Below are positions 18,726-26,746 of a stretch of 64,000 bases of DNA, in pieces. The notes beneath the pieces are model-generated. The model saw nothing but the letters and a program-made list of their open reading frames with translations, was not told the DNA's origin and made no database searches. Within the stretch, counting starts at the first letter, position 1; every line of letters starts with the position of its first letter. The position numbers and the translations under genes are program-made. Source of the DNA: Streptomyces sp. NRRL F-5135 (lineage in GTDB: Bacteria; Actinomycetota; Actinomycetes; Streptomycetales; Streptomycetaceae); assembly GCF_000719775.1 (NCBI RefSeq), contig NZ_JOHR01000001.1, forward strand, positions 372,001 to 436,000. Direction: 5' to 3'.

Positions 18726-19937
18726 TTACCGCCCGTCGGCCGGGCGGGACCGGTCCGACGTCCTGCTACAGGACTCCCGTGCGCCGTCGCGCGGGGTCCC
18801 GGGAGCCGACGGGGCGGCGGGTTCCGCCGCACCGGCGGACGAGGCCGTGCCCGTGGCGGCCGGCACGACGGCGGGACGCGCCGCCGCGTCGGCCCGCGCG
18901 GCTTCGGCGGGGTGCGCGTCGCCGAGGACCAGCATCAGGCGGTTGGCCCAGCCGAAGAGGGCGACGGCGTGCACCAGGTCGGTGAGCTCGGCGTCGGACA
19001 GTCCGGCCGCGCGCAGGGCGGCCACGTCCGCAGCGCCGCCCCGGGGCGGGGTGTGAGTCTGGGCCGCCGTGAACCGGGCGATGGCCAGGCCGCGGGCGTC
19101 CGGGGCGAGCGCGTCGCCGCCCGCCCGCAGGACCCGCCGGGCGGCGGCCTCGTCGCGGGAGAGCTGACCGTATTTCCGGCCGTGCACGGAGGCGCAGTAG
19201 ACGCAACCGTTCGCACGGGAGACGAGCAGCGTCGCCAGTTCGCGCTCGGCGCGGGGCAGGCCGCCGCGCCCGTACATGATCGCGTTGTAGACGTGGGTGC
19301 GGTGGTCGAGTGCGGCCGGGTCGTGCAGCAGCGTCCGGTAGTACGGGGACGTCGTGGACAGCGTGGCGTGCGCGTCGACGACGGCCTGCTGACCGGGCGT
19401 CAGCGCGTCGGCGGCGACCGCCGGGACGCGGGGCCGCCAGGTCAGCCGCGCCAGGGTGAACCGGTCGCCGTCCGGCGCCTTCGGGGCGGTGGGCGCGGGG
19501 CCGGGGATGGCGGTGGGCTCGACCGCGGGGCCGCCCGCCAGCAGGGAGAGCCCGGAGACGACCCGGGCCTCGTAGGAGACGAACGCGCAGATCTGCGCGA
19601 GGGCGACGACGGCGGGAACGTCCAGACCGCGCGCGGTCAGATCGCGCAGAGCGTCGGGACGCACATCGGCGGGCGCGACCGTGACGCTGTCGGTGAAGTG
19701 GAGCACCGCGGCCGTCAGGTGCGGCCCCGAGACGGCCTCGGGCGCGACGGCCCCGGGTATCAGGGCCCGGTACCGTGCGGCGAGGCGGGGCTGGCCGGTC
19801 CGCTCGGCGGCGCGCGCGGCGGCCGCGATCCGGAGCTCGGCCGGGAGCGTGCCGGGGTCCTCGGGCGTGAGCAGGACCCGGCGCGCCTCGGCCGTGTGCT
19901 CGCTCAATCCGGCGCGCCGCCCAGTGCTGTCCGCCAT
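18726..19937 (-). CDS. Two-lobed AhpD-like / CMD-domain protein
   Basis: Protein of 403 residues made of two carboxymuconolactone-decarboxylase-like lobes. The C-terminal lobe has the redox pair of alkylhydroperoxidase D proteins (CVYCASVHGRKYG, about residues 245-257). The N-terminal lobe has ICAFVSYEARVVSGL in the same place, without CxxC. The layout looks like a fusion of the two small CMD families usually encoded side by side (Avi_7170 and Avi_7169 types). The last 60 residues are low-complexity. The ATG at 19937 has AGGAGG 7 bases upstream. It leads the ABC/M19/FAD run and diverges from the GntR gene. A peroxide-handling or flavin-recycling role is plausible but unproven. Confidence 0.8.
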   Translation of the reverse strand: MADSTGRRAGLSEHTAEARRVLLTPEDPGTLPAELRIAAAARAAERTGQPRLAARYRALIPGAVAPEAVSGPHLTAAVLHFTDSVTVAPADVRPDALRDLTARGLDVPAVVALAQICAFVSYEARVVSGLSLLAGGPAVEPTAIPGPAPTAPKAPDGDRFTLARLTWRPRVPAVAADALTPGQQAVVDAHATLSTTSPYYRTLLHDPAALDHRTHVYNAIMYGRGGLPRAERELATLLVSRANGCVYCASVHGRKYGQLSRDEAAARRVLRAGGDALAPDARGLAIARFTAAQTHTPPRGGAADVAALRAAGLSDAELTDLVHAVALFGWANRLMLVLGDAHPAEAARADAAARPAVVPAATGTASSAGAAEPAAPSAPGTPRDGARESCSRTSDRSRPADGR

Positions 19938-20148
19938 GCCCGGTCCTCCTCCCCTGCGGCTCCGTGCCGCCACGTGTGTCCATCCGGTGTCCGCCTGGTA
20001 AGACGGCTTGTTCCCCGGCGGCGTGCCGTGCTGTCCGGAGGTGAAAGCTAACTGCGGCGAAGGGCTTGGCGCAAAGGCTCCGGAGTGGGAATAAACGCTG
20101 CTCACGGCCTTTCCGTGGGGCCGTGAGGCGCTGGCGCGGACCACCACC

Positions 20149-20222
20149 TGATGCAACAGGCGCGACCGCGGACGTGGCAGACTGCGCGGGAAAGCGGAGA
20201 ATCGGCCGGGCCTGTTGCATCA
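20149..20222. repeat. 13-bp perfect inverted repeat, paired operator candidate
   Basis: TGATGCAACAGGC at 20149-20161 is repeated exactly in reverse at 20210-20222, 48 bases apart. Similarity continues on both sides, so each half reads CAC-n-TGATGCAACAGGC-n-CG-n-CCG on its own strand. The pair lies between the divergent CMD-protein and GntR genes. It fits two facing sites for a regulator, probably the adjacent GntR protein; a long-loop hairpin is the alternative. Confidence 0.7.
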
Positions 20223-20291
20223 AGTGACCCGGCGAGCCACTCGGAAGATCCGTTTCGGGCCCTTATCCCATGACCGGGGCACCGAAAAATT

Positions 20292-20325
20292 TCTCACATA
20301 GCAAGACGCTGTCCAGAAAGTGAGA
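20292..20325 (+). promoter_or_regulatory. Inverted repeat at the GntR gene promoter
   Basis: TCTCAC (20292-20297) and GTGAGA (20320-20325) face each other across 22 bases, ending 5 bases before the GntR start codon. The segment is AT-rich, consistent with the promoter and possibly an operator. The rest of the 393-base gap (19938-20330) holds the CMD gene promoter and no other gene. Confidence 0.4.
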
Positions 20326-20330
20326 CATTT

Positions 20331-21161
20331 ATGGCGGTCGCGGCCTATCGGACGGTGGCGGAGGACCTCCGTCGCCGGATCGGGGACGGCGAGTTCACGC
20401 CGGGCGATCCGCTCCCCTCGCGCGCCGAACTGGCCCGCTCCTACGGCGTCGGCGGCAATGTCGCCGCCGCCGCGATCCGTGCGCTGGCCGCGGAAGGCCT
20501 GGTCAAGGGCCGGATGGGGCGCGGGGTGTTCGTACGGGAACGGTCCTCGTCGCGGACGATGGCCCGCTCGTGGACCCAGGAGCGGCTCCAGGGCCGGCTC
20601 GCGGTCACGGGCGGCGGAGCGGACATCGACGCGGGCACCGACGCGGGTACCGGCAGCGTCGTCCCCGGGGACGACGACGGCCCGGTGGACGACGGCCGTA
20701 CGGTGCGCGGCACGCCCCGCTCCACCACCGGCGAGGCCCCGGAGGAGATCGCCCGGCGACTGGGGCTGGCCGCCGCGGAGCCGGTGATCCGCAGCGAGTA
20801 CCTGATCACCCGGGACGGCAGGCCCGCGATGTTCTGTGTCAGCTGGGAGCCGCTCGGCATCACCGGCGGCACCCCGGTCTCGCTGCCCGGCGCGGGTCCC
20901 ATGGCCGGCAGCAGCGTCGTGGCACGGATGTCGTACATCGGATTCCGGATCACCCGCTCGACGGAGACCGTGACCGCGCGCACCGCCACCCGGGCGGAGG
21001 CGGACGTCCTCGACCTGGCACCGGGCGCGCCCGTGGCGGCCATCGAGCGCACGTACTACGCGGGGACGCGACCGCTGGAGACGGCGGACCTGGTCGTGCC
21101 GGGCGAGCGGTTCCGCCTGGCGTACGAGATCCCGGCGGAGCCGGCGGACGCCCACGCCTGA
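20331..21161 (+). CDS. GntR-family regulator with UTRA ligand domain
   Basis: Repressor of 276 residues. The N-terminal winged helix is typical GntR (YRTVAEDLRRRIGDGEF, LPSRAELARSYGVGGNV, AIRALAAEGLVKGRMGRGVFV). A variable linker of about 60 residues leads to a UTRA effector domain (VIRSEYLITRDGRPAMF, APVAAIERTYYAG, FRLAYEIPAE), so it is in the HutC/FarR branch. The start is the ATG at 20331, with only a weak GAGA upstream. It diverges from the CMD/ABC/M19/FAD genes and most likely controls them and itself through the repeats in the shared intergenic region. The effector should relate to the transported compound. Confidence 0.9.
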   Translation: MAVAAYRTVAEDLRRRIGDGEFTPGDPLPSRAELARSYGVGGNVAAAAIRALAAEGLVKGRMGRGVFVRERSSSRTMARSWTQERLQGRLAVTGGGADIDAGTDAGTGSVVPGDDDGPVDDGRTVRGTPRSTTGEAPEEIARRLGLAAAEPVIRSEYLITRDGRPAMFCVSWEPLGITGGTPVSLPGAGPMAGSSVVARMSYIGFRITRSTETVTARTATRAEADVLDLAPGAPVAAIERTYYAGTRPLETADLVVPGERFRLAYEIPAEPADAHA

Positions 21162-21555
21162 GACGGCGGGCGCCTCGAGCGGCGGGCTGCGCGGCGGGGG
21201 ACGCCCGGACCGCGAAACAGGCCCGCAGGCCGCGGGGCCCCGCGCCGGCCCAGGCCCCCGGTGGCGAGGCCGCGGGGCCGGGGCGGAGCGGCCCCGGCCT
21301 CCCCCGGGTCCACCTGACGCGTCCCGGCCCCGGAACGGCCGCTGTGCTCGGCCGGTCCGGTCCCGGTCCCGGTCCGACGGTGTCGGACGGTCCGGTCGGG
21401 CCGCCGCTCCGGGGCCCGGAGCTCCGGCTCCCCGCCCCGGGTCCGGCGCGTGCCCCGGGCCCGCGCCCCCCGCCTGTTCGCCGTCATGACCCCGGACGTA
21501 GCATCTGCTTCTCCGTTTCGAGGACCGCGCCCGTCGAGAGAGAAACGAGCCCCGT
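21162..21555 (+). other. GC-rich intergenic region
   Basis: No gene is supported here. The stretch is about 80 percent G+C, with short CGGTCCCGGTCC-type iterations near 21350-21400 and a small hairpin (GTCCGAC, GGT loop, GTCGGAC). The last 70 bases become less GC-rich and probably hold the promoter of the protease gene. Confidence 0.5.
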
Positions 21556-23919
21556 GTGAGCGACGTCAACGACCTGCCCGTGGACCCGACTCCCGGGACG
21601 ACGGCCACCGGATTCCTCGACCTCCCGGGCGGCCCCGGCACCGACGACGGACGGCTCCTCCTCGGTGTCCGGCGCTTCGGAGAACCGTTCCTGCTGATGG
21701 CTTCCCTCTCGCACGGAGCCGGCTCCAGCACGCTCGGCCTGGACCGGGGCAAGGCGGGCAAGGTGAAGGTCGCGGAGTTCCGGCGGATCGCCGGGCGCGT
21801 CGTCCTCGTCCTGCGCAACAAGCACCACCTGGCGAGCGGGGACACCGCCGCCGTACGGGCCGGTGAGGAGTCCTTCGCCCGGTCCGTCGTCTGGAGCGCG
21901 CCGGTGCTCGGGGAACGGGACGGCGGCGTGGTCGTCGACGCGTCCGGCCTCGCGCTCACCGACTTCCACGGGGTCGCCGACCAGCTCCGCGAGCACCGGC
22001 AGGGGGCGTACGCGCTCGACCCCGGCGCCTCCTTCCCGCTCGCCGACGAGGCGCGGACCGGCCCCGGCGGGACCCGGCTGCCCGCCCTGCTCACCTTCCG
22101 GCTCCCGCGCGAGGGCTCGCCGGGCGCCGCGGTCGAGACCGTGACGCCCGCGCCGCACTCCCTCACCGTGGTCCAGCAGCTGCACCTCGTCCCGCTGCCG
22201 GACCCGCCCCTGCCGGCCCGCCGCTACCACCCCGCGTCCGGTGGATACGGCATCGGCCACGACGACCACGGCAACGACGCGCGGTCCGGCCGCCGGGTCG
22301 GGCTCCAGCCGCGCTTCCGGCTGGAGCCCGTCGATCCGGCCGCCCCGGCCGGGCCCGTCCGCCGGCCGGTCGTCTTCCATGTCGACCCCGCGATCCCGGA
22401 GCCGATACGGACCGCCGTCGTGGAGGGCGGCAACTGGTGGGCGGACGCCTTCGAGCGGGCCGGGTTCCACGACGCCTACCGGGTCGAGGTGGCCCCGGAA
22501 GGGCTCGACGACAACGACCTCGGCGTCAATTCCGTGCGCTGGGTGCACCGGGACGGCCGTGGCTGGTCGCACGGGCAGGGACTGACGGACCCGCGCACCG
22601 GGGAGATCGTCTGCGGCCGCGTCCGGCTCGGCTCCCAGCGGGTCGAGCAGGTGACCGCGCTCGCCGAGGCGCTGTACGCGCCGTACGGACAGGAGGACGA
22701 GCGCGAGCGCCTGGCCGCCGTCGAGGCGCTGGTGCTGAGCCGGATGCGCCAGCTCGCGGCGCACGAGATCGGCCACGCGCTCGGCTTCATGCACAACTTC
22801 GCGGGCAGCCACCACCCGCACCCCTCGGTGATGGACTACCCGCATCCCCGCGTGACGGTCGCTCCCGACGGCACGCTCGACTCCTCCCGGGCGTACGCGC
22901 ACGGCCTCGGCCCGTGGGACCACTTCCTGGTCGCGCACGCGTACGGCCGTTTCCCCGGCGAGGACGAGGAGACCGCCCTGGCCCGGCTGCGCGACCGGGC
23001 CGCCGTGCGGGGACTGATCTACGTGAGCGACGAGGACGCGCGCGGCCCCGGCGCGGCCCACGCCGACGCGGTCGTCTGGACCGCCCCCGGCCCCGACGCC
23101 TTCGCCGCGCTGGACGAGGCGCTGGCCGTACGGCGGGTGGCGCTGGCGGGTTTCTCGCGCGCCGTGCTCCCGCCGGACCGGCAGACCGGGGAGCTGGAGG
23201 AGCGCGCGGCACTGCTCCAGCTCTACCACCGCTCCCAGCTCTCGGCCGTCGCCCGGCTGGTCGGCGGTGTCCGGTACGGGTACGGCCTCGCGGGCGAGGA
23301 GGGCACGGGGACCGTTCCCGTCGCGGCCCGGACGCAGGCCCGGGCGCTGGCGCGGCTGGCCGGGCTGCTGCGCGCGGAACACCTCGCGCTGCCGGAGAAC
23401 GTCCTGGCCGTGCTCACTCCGCCGGGTATCCGGTACGGCCGGAGCACCGAGTACTTCGACACGCGGGCGGGGCGGGTCTTCGACCCGTTCGCCGCGGTGG
23501 AGGCGACGGCCGCCCTGGTCACCGAGGAGCTGCTGGAGCCGGCCCTGCTCAACCGGCTGGCCTGGCAGCACGCCACCGACCCCGCCGTGCCGGGCCCGGC
23601 GGACGTGGTGGAGGCGCTGCTGACCGCCACCTGGCGCAGGCCCGATCCCGTACCCGCGCACCTGCCGGCCGGCGCCGCGGTGCAGGAGACGGCGGGCTGG
23701 GTGGTGCTGCGCGCCATGTTCGGCCTGCTGCGCGGGGACGGCCCGCACGCGACGGTACGGGCCCGGGTCGGTGATCGGCTCGGCAGGCTGGCCGAGGACC
23801 TGCGCGGCGGCGGCGAGGCGGAGCGCGCGGCGGCGCGGGCGATCGACGGCTTCCTCGCGGGAGACGACGCGCCACGGACCGGCCCCGGGCCCCGGATCCC
23901 GCCGGGCGCACCCCTCTGA
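21556..23919 (+). CDS. Zinc-dependent metalloprotease, metzincin-like
   Basis: Protein of 787 residues related to the DUF5117/DUF4953-type zinc metalloproteases. The active site is AHEIGHALGFMHNF, in which HEIGH gives two zinc ligands and the catalytic Glu. PSVMDYP follows about 20 residues later and looks like a Met-turn. The N-terminal 250 residues match the beta-rich domain of the same family (LLLGVRRFGEPFLLMASLSHG, LVLRNKHHLASG, TVVQQLHLVPLP). No signal peptide or lipobox is visible, unlike many relatives, so location is uncertain. The GTG at 21556 is used. The gene stands alone and converges on the AEC carrier gene. Confidence 0.85.
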   Translation: MSDVNDLPVDPTPGTTATGFLDLPGGPGTDDGRLLLGVRRFGEPFLLMASLSHGAGSSTLGLDRGKAGKVKVAEFRRIAGRVVLVLRNKHHLASGDTAAVRAGEESFARSVVWSAPVLGERDGGVVVDASGLALTDFHGVADQLREHRQGAYALDPGASFPLADEARTGPGGTRLPALLTFRLPREGSPGAAVETVTPAPHSLTVVQQLHLVPLPDPPLPARRYHPASGGYGIGHDDHGNDARSGRRVGLQPRFRLEPVDPAAPAGPVRRPVVFHVDPAIPEPIRTAVVEGGNWWADAFERAGFHDAYRVEVAPEGLDDNDLGVNSVRWVHRDGRGWSHGQGLTDPRTGEIVCGRVRLGSQRVEQVTALAEALYAPYGQEDERERLAAVEALVLSRMRQLAAHEIGHALGFMHNFAGSHHPHPSVMDYPHPRVTVAPDGTLDSSRAYAHGLGPWDHFLVAHAYGRFPGEDEETALARLRDRAAVRGLIYVSDEDARGPGAAHADAVVWTAPGPDAFAALDEALAVRRVALAGFSRAVLPPDRQTGELEERAALLQLYHRSQLSAVARLVGGVRYGYGLAGEEGTGTVPVAARTQARALARLAGLLRAEHLALPENVLAVLTPPGIRYGRSTEYFDTRAGRVFDPFAAVEATAALVTEELLEPALLNRLAWQHATDPAVPGPADVVEALLTATWRRPDPVPAHLPAGAAVQETAGWVVLRAMFGLLRGDGPHATVRARVGDRLGRLAEDLRGGGEAERAAARAIDGFLAGDDAPRTGPGPRIPPGAPL

Positions 23920-23977
23920 GCCCCGCCGGCGAGGCGCGGTGCCAGGACGCGCCCGGACGGGCACAGGGCGAGGACCC

Positions 23978-24901
23978 TCAGCCGAGCAGCACCGCGATCA
24001 CCACGAGGGCGGGCACCGACAGCAGGGTGGACAGCAGGATCGACTCCCGGGCCAGCCGTTCGGCGACGCGGTAGCGCGAGGCGTAGGTGTAGAGGTTCTG
24101 CGCGGCGGGCAGGGCGGAGGTCACCACGACGTCCAGCAGCGCCGCGCCGTGCAGGCCGAAGACCCAGGCGCCCAGCAGCCACGCCGCCGCGGGCTGGCCC
24201 GCCGCCTTGATCCCCGCGGACAGCAGGACCGGATACCGGTCGGCGCCCCGGCCCGGCAGGGCGCTGCCGCGCAGGGATATGCCGAAGGCCAGCAGTACGG
24301 CGGGCACGGACATGTTGCCGATGAGGATGAGCGGGTCCATGACCGGCCCCGGTACCGTCCAGCCCGTCGCCGCCACGGCGACCCCGCTCAGGGATCCGAC
24401 CGCCACCGGGTTGCGCAGCGGTGTGAGGAGCATCTGCCACATCGGTCGTTTCCGCTCGTCCGGGCCGGTGAGGTCGAGCACCGTCAGCGCGATCGGCGTG
24501 ACCACGATCTGCTGGAACAGCAGGACCGGTGCCACCAGCGAGGCGTCGCCGAGCACGTACACGGCGATCGGAATGCCCAGGTTGCCCGAGTTGACGTAGC
24601 TGGAGCACAGCGCGCCGATGGTGCCGGCGCCCACCCCCCAGCGGCGGATCGCGGCGACGGCCACGAAGGCCCCGGCGGCGAGGACCGTGGTGATCGCCGT
24701 GATCAGCAGCCGGCTGGAGAGGATCACCGACAGATCGGCCCGCGCCAGAGTGGTGAACAGCAGGGCGGGCGAGGCGACGTGGAAGGCGAGTTTGGTGAGG
24801 ACCTCGCGCCCGTTGTCGCCGAGGTACTTGCGCCGGCCGATCACATAGCCGACGCCGATGACGACCGCGATGACCGCGAACCCGGTCAGAACTCCCCGCA
24901 C
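23978..24901 (-). CDS. AEC-family (auxin efflux carrier-like) transporter
   Basis: Integral membrane protein of 307 residues with about ten helices in two repeats. It shows family features such as KLAFHVASPALLFTTLA in the first half, YVNSGNLGIPIAVYVLG in the middle and TSALPAAQNLYTYASRY near the end. Bacterial members carry organic acids such as malate, malonate or phenylacetate; the substrate here is unknown. The start is the GTG at 24901, with a weak GGGA upstream. It diverges from the DeoR/LacI-type regulator. Confidence 0.9.
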   Translation of the reverse strand: MRGVLTGFAVIAVVIGVGYVIGRRKYLGDNGREVLTKLAFHVASPALLFTTLARADLSVILSSRLLITAITTVLAAGAFVAVAAIRRWGVGAGTIGALCSSYVNSGNLGIPIAVYVLGDASLVAPVLLFQQIVVTPIALTVLDLTGPDERKRPMWQMLLTPLRNPVAVGSLSGVAVAATGWTVPGPVMDPLILIGNMSVPAVLLAFGISLRGSALPGRGADRYPVLLSAGIKAAGQPAAAWLLGAWVFGLHGAALLDVVVTSALPAAQNLYTYASRYRVAERLARESILLSTLLSVPALVVIAVLLG

Positions 24902-25071
24902 CGCACGTCCCGGTCGCTCGGATCACTCGACGGAACGGCCCCCGGCCGCGGTGGAGATACATGGATCATGCAGCCAACCATCCCGAGGAACATCACTCGG
25001 AGTCAACGCGGTCTCGTGGAGCGAGACCTGGGAGGGCCGCCGTCCGGCGAACGATCGCTATGCTGCCGACC

Positions 25072-25102
25072 GAAACGCTCAATCAAACAGTCAAACGAAA
25101 CA
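25072..25102. promoter_or_regulatory. Operator candidate before the DeoR/LacI regulator gene
   Basis: TCAAAC occurs twice 8 bases apart (25083 and 25091) within an AT-rich block flanked by GAAAC elements. Read on the minus strand it gives GTTTGACTGTTTGA, nearly the same as GTTTGACCGTTTCA before the ABC operon at 26649. The shared motif suggests autoregulation by the adjacent regulator. Confidence 0.6.
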
Positions 25103-25172
25103 ACACACCGCGGGTGCGGTGACGGAGCGGTCCGGTCCCGGCACGGCGACCGGGCGGGCAAGGGGGCTGGGC

Positions 25173-26468
25173 ATGCGGGAGCCGGTCGAACTGAGGCGTC
25201 AGCGGATCCTCGCGGTGGTGGAGTCGCGCGGCGCGGTCAAGGTGAGCGCGCTGGCCGCCGAGCTGGAGGTCTCGGTGGTCACCATCAGGCGGGACGTCGA
25301 GGAGCTGGCCCGGGCCGGGAGACTGCGGCGCGGGCACGGCGTGGCCCGGCCGGTGCGGCCCGTCGAGGTCCCGGACCCCGCCGCGGACCGGTCGGGGGCC
25401 CGGTCCGCGGCGGGGTCCGGACAGCGGTCGCCGGAGGGCGCCACGGTCGCGGTGGTGGTGCCGGAACGGCACTCGTACCTGTACGAGACGCTGCACGGCG
25501 CCCGGACCGTGCTGGAGGAGTCCGGGACGCGGATCGCCCTGCACATCGCGCCGCAGACCGCCGGGGCCGAACGGCCCCTGGTGGAGGCCGCGCTGACGGC
25601 CGGGGCGCGGGGGCTGCTGATCGCGCCGCGCTGGCGCAGCGCGCTCACCGAGGAGGCGGACTACGGCTGGCTGGCCGAGGTCGGCGTGCCGACCGTGCTG
25701 ATGGAGCGCCGGCCGCCGGCCGGGAGCGGGCTGCACGCGCTGGACTCGGTCTCCTCCGACCACTGGTACGGCATCCACCTCGCGGTCGACCATCTGATCG
25801 CGCTCGGCCACCGCCGTATCGTGCTGGCCGCCCGTGACGACAGCCCCACGGCGCGCCGGGTCCGCACGGCCTTCGCGGAGATCGCCGCGGCCCGGCCGGA
25901 GGTGTCCGACTGGTCGGTGGTGCTGAGTTCGCCGGACGCGGTCCCGGGCCCGGGGCCCGAGGCGGCGGGGCCGGCGGCGCGGGGCGCGTCGACGGCGGCC
26001 CGGTCCTCCCGTGCCGCGCACGACCGCGCACCGCTCGACCTGGCCGCGCTGCTGCGCGAGCGCGGCGCGACGGGCGCGGTGATGCACGGCGACGTGGACG
26101 CGCTGATGCTGGTGCAGCGGCTCGTGGAGGACGGGGTGCGGGTGCCGCGCGACTGCTCGGTGGTGGCCTACGACGATGTGATCGCGGGACTCGGCAGTCC
26201 TCCGCTGACCGCCGTCTCACCGCCGAAGGCGGAGATCGGCCGGGCGGCGGCGGAACTGCTGCTGCACCGGCTCGCCCGGCCGGCCGGCGCGCCGGGTCCG
26301 GTGCGCCGGATCGAGCTGCTGCCGGAGTTCAAGGTCAGGGGTTCGACGGGTCCGGCGGTGTGCCCGGGTGCGGGGGCGGCGGAGGCCGGGGCAACGGGGG
26401 CGGGAGAGCCGGAGGCGGGCGAGGCCGCCCTGCCGCCACGCGCCGCGGACGCCGCGCAAGCCACGTGA
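25173..26468 (+). CDS. Hybrid regulator: DeoR-type HTH with LacI-type sugar sensor
   Basis: Regulator of 431 residues. The N-terminal helix-turn-helix is DeoR-type (LRRQRILAVVESRGAVKVS, LEVSVVTIRRDVEELARAGRL, RRGHGVARP). A Pro/Ser linker leads to a LacI/periplasmic-binding-like domain from about residue 95 (ATVAVVVPERHSYLYE, LGHRRIVLAARDDS, VPRDCSVVAYDDV). The tail of about 50 residues is low-complexity. The ATG at 25173 was chosen from the GGGGG-type ribosome binding site and because the HTH begins there. The open frame extends further upstream without family sequence. It precedes a sugar ABC/uronidase operon on the same strand and presumably represses it until the cognate sugar binds. Confidence 0.88.
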   Translation: MREPVELRRQRILAVVESRGAVKVSALAAELEVSVVTIRRDVEELARAGRLRRGHGVARPVRPVEVPDPAADRSGARSAAGSGQRSPEGATVAVVVPERHSYLYETLHGARTVLEESGTRIALHIAPQTAGAERPLVEAALTAGARGLLIAPRWRSALTEEADYGWLAEVGVPTVLMERRPPAGSGLHALDSVSSDHWYGIHLAVDHLIALGHRRIVLAARDDSPTARRVRTAFAEIAAARPEVSDWSVVLSSPDAVPGPGPEAAGPAARGASTAARSSRAAHDRAPLDLAALLRERGATGAVMHGDVDALMLVQRLVEDGVRVPRDCSVVAYDDVIAGLGSPPLTAVSPPKAEIGRAAAELLLHRLARPAGAPGPVRRIELLPEFKVRGSTGPAVCPGAGAAEAGATGAGEPEAGEAALPPRAADAAQAT

Positions 26469-26648
26469 GCGACACGAACGGCACAGGCGGCGCAGCAGGC
26501 GGAAGCGGCGCGGAGGGCACCTCCCGTCGTCTCTCCGCCGACCGCCTGACCAGTACCTTCCGATATCCCGGACAGGGCCGCGACGCCCTGCCGCCGACGC
26601 GCCGCCGGTCCCGCCGCCGGCCGGGACAACTCCCGCCGGGAAGTGAGC

Positions 26649-26690
26649 GTTTGACCGTTTCAATTTTCTTCTGAGCGATCTATTGACCGC
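26649..26690. promoter_or_regulatory. Operator candidate before the uronoside ABC operon
   Basis: Two related elements, GAGCG-TTTGACCGTTTC (from 26646) and GAGCG-n-ATTGACCGCTTC (from 26673), lie in an AT-rich stretch 60-100 bases before the binder start. The first matches the site before the regulator gene, so both units probably share the DeoR/LacI-type regulator. Confidence 0.6.
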
Positions 26691-26746
26691 TTCCGATCAG
26701 CCGATCAGGATGCCCGTGTCTCGAACCGGAGCCGCGGGAGGCGCCC

